Source of the DNA: a virus
Strand: one strand, 5' to 3'
Virus record (IMG/VR): IMGVR_UViG_3300020183_000419
Coordinates: 1 to 25,408 of that record
Length of the DNA stretch: 25,408 bases
Program-made: the position numbers and the translations under genes
Part shown: positions 6,430 through 13,900 of the stretch, piece after piece
Position numbering within the stretch: position 1 is the first letter of the stretch
Layout of the letters: every line of letters starts with the position of its first letter
The notes under the pieces: generated by a model
What the model was told of the DNA's origin: nothing
Seen by the model: only the letters and a program-made list of their open reading frames with translations
The model's database searches: none

Positions 6430-7325
6430 AGTATACAAAATACATATACGATTACGTAAATAAAAAAAGATTAGTCGAAGGTATTACTGAAGAAGGGAGA
6501 CCCGATTTAAAATACTATGCTTTTGATTGGGATGATAATATTGTTTTTATGCCAACAAAAATTATTTTAATGAGTGAAAACGAAGAAGAAGTTCCGATGT
6601 CAACAGAGGAGTTTGCTGAACACAGACATGAGATTGGGGTACAACCTTTTAGTTTTAAAGGGACAACAATTGTTGGTTATGCACCAAACCCATTTAGAAA
6701 TTTTAGAACAGAAGGTGATAAAAATTTTATTATTGACTCAATGATGGCAAGTCCCGGTCCTTCATGGAATGATTTTGTGGAATGTATTAATGGTGGGTCA
6801 ATTTTTGCTATTATTACAGCTAGAGGACACAATCCTGAAACTTTAAAAGAATCTTGTTTAAATTATATATTATCAAATCATAATGGTATTAATTCAAAAA
6901 CTTTGGTTGAAAATTTAAAAAAATATAGAAATCTAAATACTCAAGACATTTATGAAAATGTAAGAGAATTAGAATATCAAGATAAAGATTTAATAAACGA
7001 ATATTTAGATCTATGTAAGTTCCACCCCGTATCTTTTGGTGAAGGGAGTGCTGCGAACCCTGAAGAAGGTAAAATTAAAGCGATGAGAGAATTTATATCT
7101 TATTGTAGAGAAATGGCTTCGGAGGTTTCAAGAATGACAGGAGACTCGTCTAAGGCCATATTTAAAAATGATATTGCAAATGATGAGGTGATTCCTTTTA
7201 TTGGTTTTTCAGATGATGATGCAAAAAATATTGAAGCAATGAAAGGATTTTTAGAAAAAGAATATCCAGAAGAAAAACCAGTAAGAGTGTATTTAACTAA
7301 AGGAGGAGAAAAAGAAGAGATATAA
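6426..7325 (+). CDS. HAD-superfamily phosphatase/hydrolase encoded in the tail module
   Basis: A 299-residue protein with all four HAD motifs in order. Motif I is FDWDDNI, with nucleophile Asp34 and acid/base Asp36. Motif II is FAIITARGHN with Thr131. The motif III lysine is at about residue 216 or 218 (EEGKIKAM). Motif IV is GFSDDDAKN with Asp263-265. HAD enzymes hydrolyse phosphate esters through an aspartyl-phosphate; the substrate cannot be told from sequence. DxDxN is a variant of the commoner DxDGT/V. The stretch between motifs I and II (about 42-125) and the helical stretch about 140-205 would hold cap domains. The gene overlaps the small 6289 gene by 4 nt and lies between sheath and tube genes, an unusual place for an enzyme. 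Nucleotide or nucleic-acid-end processing is possible, as is a role in assembly, but neither is shown. Confidence 0.85.
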   Translation: MKYTKYIYDYVNKKRLVEGITEEGRPDLKYYAFDWDDNIVFMPTKIILMSENEEEVPMSTEEFAEHRHEIGVQPFSFKGTTIVGYAPNPFRNFRTEGDKNFIIDSMMASPGPSWNDFVECINGGSIFAIITARGHNPETLKESCLNYILSNHNGINSKTLVENLKKYRNLNTQDIYENVRELEYQDKDLINEYLDLCKFHPVSFGEGSAANPEEGKIKAMREFISYCREMASEVSRMTGDSSKAIFKNDIANDEVIPFIGFSDDDAKNIEAMKGFLEKEYPEEKPVRVYLTKGGEKEEI

Positions 7326-7391
7326 GTTATTATATATAATATATATTTTAAAAATATCTGAAAGTAAATAGAAAAAAAAATTATAACAAGA

Positions 7392-7399
7392 TATTTATA
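7392..7399 (+). promoter_or_regulatory. Candidate phage promoter box for the tail tube gene
   Basis: TATTTATA ends 31 nt before the ATG at 7431, the same spacing as for the sheath. The rest of the 105-nt gap 7326-7430 is A/T-rich, with a 12-bp AT palindrome at 7329-7340 that is too weak to call a terminator. Confidence 0.5.
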
Positions 7400-7430
7400 A
7401 TAAAAATAAAAACAAAAAAAACAAAATAAC

Positions 7431-7919
7431 ATGGCTGATTTATTAATGAAAATGCCCTTTCAGTATGAACCTAAAAAGTCAAATAGGTTTATATTGAGTT
7501 TCCCTTCATCTTTGGGGATCAATTCTTGGTATGTTGAAAAAGCATCAAGACCTAATATTAAAATTGATACAAAGGAAATAAAATTTTTGAATACTGAAAC
7601 ATATGTCGCAGGTTCATTTAAATGGGAATCAATTTCAGTTACTTTAAGAGACCCAATTGGTCCTTCAGCCGCTCAAGCTGTTATGGAGTGGGTTCGTTTA
7701 CACGCAGAATCAGTAACGGGACGTATGGGTTACGCTGCTGGGTATAAAAAAGACGTTGACCTTGAAATGTTAGACCCAACAGGAGTTGTTGTTGAAAAAT
7801 GGATTTTACAAGGATGTAGTTTAACTGACGCTAAATTTAATGAGGTTAATTACACCAACTCAGATATTATGAAAGTTGATATGACATTACAACCTGACAG
7901 ATGTATATTAGTTTACTAA
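7431..7919 (+). CDS. Tail tube protein, gp19-like
   Basis: At 162 residues this matches the usual size of T4 gp19 (163). The fold pattern fits a tube subunit: an N-terminal segment with the KSNRFILSF strand (residues 16-24), a SWYVEKASRPNI strand and loop, FKWESISVTLRDPIGPS (about 63-79) and the closing strands (SDIMKVDMTLQPDRCILVY, about 144-162). Tube subunits stack as hexameric rings to make the DNA channel inside the sheath. The gene stands alone between a promoter box and a strong terminator, as expected for a highly expressed structural protein. The assignment is firm from size, pattern and location. Confidence 0.85.
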   Translation: MADLLMKMPFQYEPKKSNRFILSFPSSLGINSWYVEKASRPNIKIDTKEIKFLNTETYVAGSFKWESISVTLRDPIGPSAAQAVMEWVRLHAESVTGRMGYAAGYKKDVDLEMLDPTGVVVEKWILQGCSLTDAKFNEVNYTNSDIMKVDMTLQPDRCILVY

Positions 7920-7945
7920 TTAAAAACTAAATAAAAAATTTTAAG

Positions 7946-7972
7946 AACCTCACTAACAAAGTGGGGTTTTTT
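7946..7972 (+). terminator. Rho-independent terminator after the tail tube gene
   Basis: Stem ACCTCACT / AGTGGGGT (one G-U pair) with loop AACAA, followed by TTTTT. It lies 27 nt after the tube stop. Confidence 0.8.
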
Positions 7973-8017
7973 GTTTACAAAAAATAAAGTAAAGTTATTT
8001 TTTAAATAAAAATAATT

Positions 8018-8770
8018 ATGGATAACGCAATTGAATACGGACAACAACAATTTAATTTACCTCATGATGTGGTGAAATTACCATCAAAAGGTATTTTTTA
8101 TACCCCTAAAAAAGAATCATTAAAGGTTGGTTATTTAACCGCCGCTGACGAAAACATTTTAATGTCACAAAATAATAACAAAGAAGGTTTGATTAAAACT
8201 TTATTAAGAAATAAAATTTATGAACCAGGGTTTGATATTAACCAAATGATTAATGTTGATATACAAGCCATACTTATCTTTTTAAGAAACACTGCTTTTG
8301 GTCCTGAATATAATTTTATTGTAAAAGACCCAAAAACATCCATAGAATTTGAAACCACTGTATTAATAGATGAGTTGAATTACATTGAATCTAAAGTTAA
8401 ACCAGATGAAGACGGTCTTTATACTTTATTATTACCAAAAACACAAAAAACAGTTAGATTAAAACTTTTAAATATAGGAGAAGAAACGGAAATTGAAAGT
8501 TTATCAGATAAATACCCAAAAGGTATGGTTGCACCTATTGTTACAAAAAGATTAGAAAAACAAATAGTTGAACTTGAGGGTAATAGAGATAAAGGTGTAA
8601 TAGCCACATTTGTAAATCAAATGCCAATAATGGATTCAAAAGAAATTAAAAATTTTCTATTATTGTGCGAACCAAAAATTGATTTAAATAAAAAAATTAT
8701 AGCCCCGTCTGGAGAAGAAGTCACTGTAATGGTGAACTTTGGGGTTGAATTTTTTCGGCCTTTCTTCTAA
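8018..8770 (+). CDS. T4 gp26-like baseplate / tail assembly chaperone
   Basis: A 250-residue protein whose N-terminal half fits the T4 baseplate gp26/gp51-type family: VVKLPSKGIFYTP (residues 18-30), then LTAADENILMSQ (41-52), then IQAILIFLRNTAFGPEYNF (about 87-105). In T4 these proteins are needed for hub/baseplate assembly and are absent from the finished tail. The location, after the tube gene and before the tape measure, is exactly where tail assembly chaperones lie in other tailed phages. Such chaperones are often made in two forms by frameshifting. The ORF ends VEFFRPFF at TAA 8768-8770, and the next reading frame continues into the 40-codon ORF at 8787. No exact TATTTAT box precedes it; the leader is A/T-rich with AAATAAAAATAATT just before the ATG. 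Confidence 0.7.
   Translation: MDNAIEYGQQQFNLPHDVVKLPSKGIFYTPKKESLKVGYLTAADENILMSQNNNKEGLIKTLLRNKIYEPGFDINQMINVDIQAILIFLRNTAFGPEYNFIVKDPKTSIEFETTVLIDELNYIESKVKPDEDGLYTLLLPKTQKTVRLKLLNIGEETEIESLSDKYPKGMVAPIVTKRLEKQIVELEGNRDKGVIATFVNQMPIMDSKEIKNFLLLCEPKIDLNKKIIAPSGEEVTVMVNFGVEFFRPFF
8750..8758 (+). other. Candidate +1 ribosomal frameshift site
   Basis: The zero frame reads TTT TTT CGG. A Phe-tRNA on the second TTT can slip +1 onto TTC while the ribosome waits at CGG, a codon expected to be rare in so AT-rich a genome. The +1 frame is open from 8736 through the ORF ending at 8909, passing its ATG, so a shift would give a protein of about 296 residues. This is a prediction from sequence and gene position. 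Confidence 0.4.
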
Positions 8771-8786
8771 TCATAAAAAAAATTTA

Positions 8787-8909
8787 ATGGATGAGTTCTA
8801 TTACTTGGTAAAATACGCTCACTTTTCATACAATGACTTATTAAATGTACCAACATACGAAAGAAAATACTACGTCGATAAGTTATTAGCAGAATATGAA
8901 AAAAAATAA
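8787..8909 (+). CDS. 40-residue ORF, possible frameshift-linked chaperone tail
   Basis: It encodes MDEFYYLVKYAHFSYNDLLN and then a charged helical end (DKLLAEYEKK), rich in Tyr. It begins 16 nt after the stop of the gp26-like gene, behind an A-rich leader (AAAAAAAATTTA), so independent translation is possible. It is in the +1 frame relative to the upstream gene, and that frame has no stop between 8736 and its ATG. The product could therefore also be the C-terminal extension of a frameshifted chaperone, comparable to the T part of lambda G/GT. It ends 30 nt before the tape measure ATG. No family is recognised from the 40 residues alone. Confidence 0.55.
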   Translation: MDEFYYLVKYAHFSYNDLLNVPTYERKYYVDKLLAEYEKK

Positions 8910-8917
8910 TAATAACC

Positions 8918-8925
8918 TATTTATT
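8918..8925 (+). promoter_or_regulatory. Candidate phage promoter box for the tape measure gene
   Basis: TATTTATT, 14 nt before the ATG at 8940 and just after the stop of the 40-codon ORF. Confidence 0.4.
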
Positions 8926-8939
8926 AAATAAAAGAAAAT

Positions 8940-10874
8940 ATGTGGTTATTTTTTCAAGACGCTACTGATGAATTCGGAACAGGAGGAATTGATATTCAAG
9001 CCGATCCAAAAAATGGTATTCTCAAGTCCTTAATCAACGCAATGGAAAACGGTATAAAACCAAACGAAACGTTTAGGGTTTTAAGTCAAATGGAAGATAA
9101 GGTTAAAGACTTACAAAAAACAATGGGTAGTGGTCTTGTTTTAGGTGGTGAGGCGTTTAGAGAAAAAGTCGAACAAATATACTTTGAAACCACAGAATTA
9201 GGAATACAATTTAAAGACGTAACCGATGTAATGGGGGGTATGTCTAAAAGTGTCGGTCGTATCATAGATCCCTCAAAAGATGTCGTCCAACAAATGGCAA
9301 TACTTGGTAAAAATGTTGGAATAGCCTCTGAAGCAATGGGACAAATGGTTGGTGAATTTATGAAACTAACATTTTCTCAAGAAAAGAGTGTAGAACTAAT
9401 TAATAAAATAACAGATTCAGCAAGAAGAAGTGGTGTAAATGTTAAAGCAACATTAGAGGGAGTCCAAAAAAATCTATCAAAAGTAGACGCTTACGGTTTC
9501 AAAAATGGTATTGAAGGTTTAACCAAAATGCAAATTCAGGCCCAACAACTAAGAACCTCAGTTGAGGAAATTAATGCTGCACAATTAGGTCAAACTTTTT
9601 GGGATCCTGAAAAGGCAATTGAAGCGGCAGCAGGTATGTCCATGTTAGGTGGTTCTATGTCAAATCTTATGAACCCCTTTCAATTAATGAACATGGGAGC
9701 AAACAATGTTGAAAAACTTCAAGAAAGTTTAATAGATTTATCTGCATCCGCATTTAAAGTAAATGATGCGACGGGTGAAGTAGAAACAAATTTTGTTGCA
9801 CAACAAAGATTGAAACAACAATTAGAATCTTTAGGAAGGGGTGGTGAGTATGAAAAATACATTAATTTAGGTAGGGAGGCATCAAAACAAGCAAAAATAA
9901 TTGCAGACATTAATAAAAGTGGTTTAGGTACGTTATTTGAAGGTGAGGGTAAAACGTTCACGGAAGAAGATAAAAGATTAATAGCATCTCTAAGTGAGGT
10001 AAAAGATGGTAAGATAAGTTTAAAAATACCTGGATTTGATCAAGTTGATAATCTACAAGAAGCACTATCAGGAAATCCTGAAAGAATAAAAGAAGCCTTA
10101 GAAAAATATCAAAAAGAGGCCGCAATGTCAGAAAAAGATATTGCTATGAAAAGTTTGTCAACTGTAGACAACATTAAAAATGATACAACAGTTATATCTC
10201 AAACTCTTTTAAGAACTCTTTCTGAAACAGAAAGAACTGCAGTTTTACAGACTGTTGGTGGTGTTGCGCAAGAAGGAACTGACAAATTTAAAACTGTCAC
10301 ACAAACAGCAGCTACTGGTGTTAAATCAACAGTATTAGACCCTAATTTTTGGAGAGATATTTTTACATCAAATCCACCAACACCCGCAGAAGAAGATAAA
10401 TTTTTTGGTGATGGTACTAAAAGATTAAGTACAGGTAAAGGTGAAATGTTTAGTTTTATTAAAGAAGATCAAGCATTATTTGCTCCCGATTTAGATGAAA
10501 AACTAGGCGTTCTTAAATCAGCATATCTAAAATTAACAAAGATACGACCAAATTTAGAAACCGATGTGACTTTAACTCCTCAAGAATTCCAACAACCTGA
10601 AGTTAATTTCAAACAACCTGAAATAAAAACTCTTGATTTTTCTAAAATTATGGATTCTCTTGGGTTGTCTACTGCGCAGATTGAATCTATGTCTAATAAA
10701 GAGACTGTCCAAAAAATAGAAGGTTCGGGATCTGTTAATATCAATGTTAATATTTCAAGTAGTGGCGATTTAGCTAGTTCATTGATTTCAGATAGAAGAT
10801 TTAAAGACGATTTAGAAACAGAAATATTAAACACATTAAAAAACAAAGACTTATTAATGGTTAAAAAACCATGA
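8940..10874 (+). CDS. Tail tape measure / baseplate hub protein, gp29-like
   Basis: A 644-residue, mostly helical protein. It has long Gln/Lys/Glu-rich stretches and Gly/Met-rich turns such as MGGMSKSVG and SMLGGSMSNLMNPF (about 230-243). T4 gp29, which sets tail length, has 590 residues, so the size fits a tail of T4-like length. The C-terminal part (about 580-644) includes QKIEGSGSVNINVNISSSG, a beta segment of the kind seen at tape measure ends. No transmembrane segment or lysozyme/peptidase motif is evident. Its position, after the tube and chaperone genes and before the baseplate operon, is the standard one. The start MWLFFQDATDEF is preceded by an A-rich leader and a promoter box. Function is called from location and composition rather than a conserved motif. 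Confidence 0.7.
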   Translation: MWLFFQDATDEFGTGGIDIQADPKNGILKSLINAMENGIKPNETFRVLSQMEDKVKDLQKTMGSGLVLGGEAFREKVEQIYFETTELGIQFKDVTDVMGGMSKSVGRIIDPSKDVVQQMAILGKNVGIASEAMGQMVGEFMKLTFSQEKSVELINKITDSARRSGVNVKATLEGVQKNLSKVDAYGFKNGIEGLTKMQIQAQQLRTSVEEINAAQLGQTFWDPEKAIEAAAGMSMLGGSMSNLMNPFQLMNMGANNVEKLQESLIDLSASAFKVNDATGEVETNFVAQQRLKQQLESLGRGGEYEKYINLGREASKQAKIIADINKSGLGTLFEGEGKTFTEEDKRLIASLSEVKDGKISLKIPGFDQVDNLQEALSGNPERIKEALEKYQKEAAMSEKDIAMKSLSTVDNIKNDTTVISQTLLRTLSETERTAVLQTVGGVAQEGTDKFKTVTQTAATGVKSTVLDPNFWRDIFTSNPPTPAEEDKFFGDGTKRLSTGKGEMFSFIKEDQALFAPDLDEKLGVLKSAYLKLTKIRPNLETDVTLTPQEFQQPEVNFKQPEIKTLDFSKIMDSLGLSTAQIESMSNKETVQKIEGSGSVNINVNISSSGDLASSLISDRRFKDDLETEILNTLKNKDLLMVKKP

Positions 10875-10881
10875 TAAAATC

Positions 10882-10889
10882 TATTTATA
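10882..10889 (+). promoter_or_regulatory. Candidate phage promoter box for the baseplate operon
   Basis: TATTTATA, 13 nt before the ATG at 10903 and just after the tape measure stop. The three following genes (10903-23735) have gaps or overlaps of 4 and 11 nt and no further box, so this would drive the whole operon. Confidence 0.5.
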
Positions 10890-10902
10890 CTAAAAGTAAT
10901 AA

Positions 10903-13900
10903 ATGGAAAGCCCATTATCATTCAATTCGTCAGAAAACTTTAGAAAGAAATTACTTCTTAGAAACCTTAGACCATATGGTGTTGAGGGTTCTTATCAAGG
11001 AAATGACTCTAAAAAAAACACAGAAGTTTCAATTATTGATTATTCAGTAATTGATTCACCACCTATTGAGGTTGAGGCTAACATACAAGAACCAAAATTA
11101 ATAGGGTTAAATAAATATACACCATTAGATTCTGATTTTGGTAATATAGTTAATATAAATAAAAATTTAGGAACACAAACTAATTTTGGTAATTATACAT
11201 TTACCCAGAGTTTTGGGTCTCAATTAGAAATTTTTGGTAAAAGAACAGAAAAAGAACAATTAGTAAAAAATCAGTATTCTAAAGATGTCGGTGAAAATCA
11301 AAACACAGTAAACCCAAATTTAAATAAACAAACAAAAGCTAACGAAGGTAACTACGGATATCAAGATAGTGTTAATAGCGACTTAGAAAAAAAAGGAAAT
11401 GAACTTGAAAAGTTTTTAAGGGTTTTAAACAAATACGGACCAACTAAGATGGCTAATGGTTTTGGAGATACGGTAACATTTGACTTAGAATCTATTGGCA
11501 CAAGAGTAGGTGAATATACATACGTATCGAATGGACCTGAAATTTCGGCAGAACAATCTAGAACTAATGCTTACACTTCAAATTTCTTTGGACCAAGTGG
11601 TGGTTTTGGGTTCGAAGTTGAGCCAAATGTAAACAAACAAACAAAACCTAACTCTGGACCTTTCTTATACCCAACTTCAGAACCAAATAGAACAACAGAA
11701 AGATCTCAAAAAATGGCGTATCTTTCAAATGTTTATGGACCTGAGGATATACCAAACGGATATGGGGTTTTTATTGACCCAAATTTGAATTTCCAAACAA
11801 GATCAAATCAAGGAGAATTTGATTATGAGTCATCTTCACCAAATTTAACAACATTACAGTCACAAACATTTTTTTATGGAAAAAATAAATATAATAGTGG
11901 TGAAGGAACATTTGATGCTTTAACTGTTGAAGATTATTCTTTTGAAAATTTAAATGACCCTTACTATAATAGTGACACAACATTTATTTTTATTCCATCT
12001 GATTATAGCCCAATAAATATTTTATCACAAGATGATTTAAATAATGTTAGAGGGTCTGAAGGTTCATTGAGTCAAGATTCTGATTTGGCAAAATTAGGGG
12101 CAAAACAATTACAAAAAGAATTTAAGGCAAGAGTTGCTTTTGAATTATTACAACAAACTTTGGGTAAAACATTAGGGACAACTACCACTGTAAATCAAAA
12201 TAGTGGTGCAATATCGGCCGAATTGAAACCTGACCCATTTGATGCGTTGGGTGTTATTACTAATAATATACCATTGATACAAAGGGATTTTAAAATAACA
12301 TCTGTTGGTGGTATTATTGGTGAAGCACTTAGCTTCACATCTAGATTAGCAGGACTTTATTCCCCATATTCTTTGATACCAGGTGAATATTTTGATTACC
12401 CACAAAAAAATATTTTGTCTCAAGCGTTAACAAACCCAATAGGAGGGTTAGCGTCACTTGCAACTAATTTAGCAACGAAAATATTAACACCAAATATAGA
12501 TACAGGATCTGAAACATTATTGGCAAATACATCAAACGCAACAAAAAGTTTATTGTTCGATATGTTATATTATAATGAATATAGACCACAGTACAAACTT
12601 AGTTCCGTTCTCAGTCCAAACTTAACGGCACCTGGTGGTAATTTTTATATTGGTAAAGGTAAAAACTACATGAGGGATTTAGTGAGTCCGAAAACGGATT
12701 TACCAAGAGATAACAAAGGTAACCCTGTTGTTGGCCCTGTTTATAGTTATGGTAGAATAGGAAAAGACTATGAAGGTAATTCAGTAAACCAAAAATTATT
12801 TGGATTAAACGCGAGAGCTTTTTATGACAAAGTAGGGATACAAGGTGGTTTTACATGGACAGCTAAAAAGAATTATATTGATCCAGGAAGATTAGTTGGA
12901 CCTAAAAATGAAAAGACAGGTAAGTTACAAAACTTTTCAATTGATAGTGTTTTTGGTGCTGGATTTCAAGCAACATATAATCAAACAAAATCTTCAGATA
13001 CAAAACTCACACCGGGATCGATTTTAGACGTAACACAAAGATTGGTTGAGGCGGGTAGCGTTGGTTCAGCAAGTAAACTTGAACATGTTGGAAATGCAAT
13101 TAATCAAGTATCTAAAGTATTTTTTGATGGATATCAAGAAGTTACTAAAGGATCAAGAGCAAGAAGATTTTTAACACCTACATCATTAGGACAAAGTGGA
13201 AAGCAAGTTAAAGATGTAGTTGGTTATGAATATTGTAGATTATTCACTAAAGATAGACCTTACTATTCGTTTAATGAATTACAAAAAACTGACAGAAATA
13301 TAAGAAAATATAACAGTTCAGTTTTAGATAATACATATAATTTAAATATCGCCCCGATGGGTGGAGTTGACTCAACAAACATACAATTTATTGATGGTAA
13401 ATTGAGGGCAAAAAAATATATGTTTTCTTTAGAAAATTTAGCATGGAAAACATCAAGTAGAGTTGGTTATAGAGTCGAGGATTTACCTGCATGCGAAATA
13501 GGACCTAATGGTGGAAGGATAATGTGGTTTCCTCCTTATGATCTTACGTTTGATGACTCGTCTACTGCGAATTGGACAGATACCGCGTTTCTTGGTAGAA
13601 CAGAGCCTGTTTATACCTACACAAAAACATCAAGAAAAGGTAATATTAGTTTTAAAATTGTAGTGGATCACCCGTCCGTTTTAAATGTTTTAGTTAATAA
13701 AGAATTAGAAAAAACTGAAGAGTCTTTGGCAACAAAAGTAATTGACTCTTTATTTGCTGGATGTTTAAAATATGATTTAGTAGATCTACTAAAAAAATAC
13801 CCCATGTTCAGTTATTCTGACATATATGAAGTTGTTGAAACTTTAAGAACAGTAGAACAAGTTAGAGAGTTCACTAAGTACACATCACCAACACAAACAA

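Noticed and set aside
7329-7358. AT-only palindromes after the HAD gene, considered as a terminator or operator.
   Set aside because: They contain no G-C pairs and such palindromes are expected by chance in DNA this AT-rich.
8750-8786. A -1 frameshift at the same T run.
   Set aside because: The -1 frame hits a TAA at 8785 after a few codons and does not reach the 40-codon ORF; only +1 (or -2) does.
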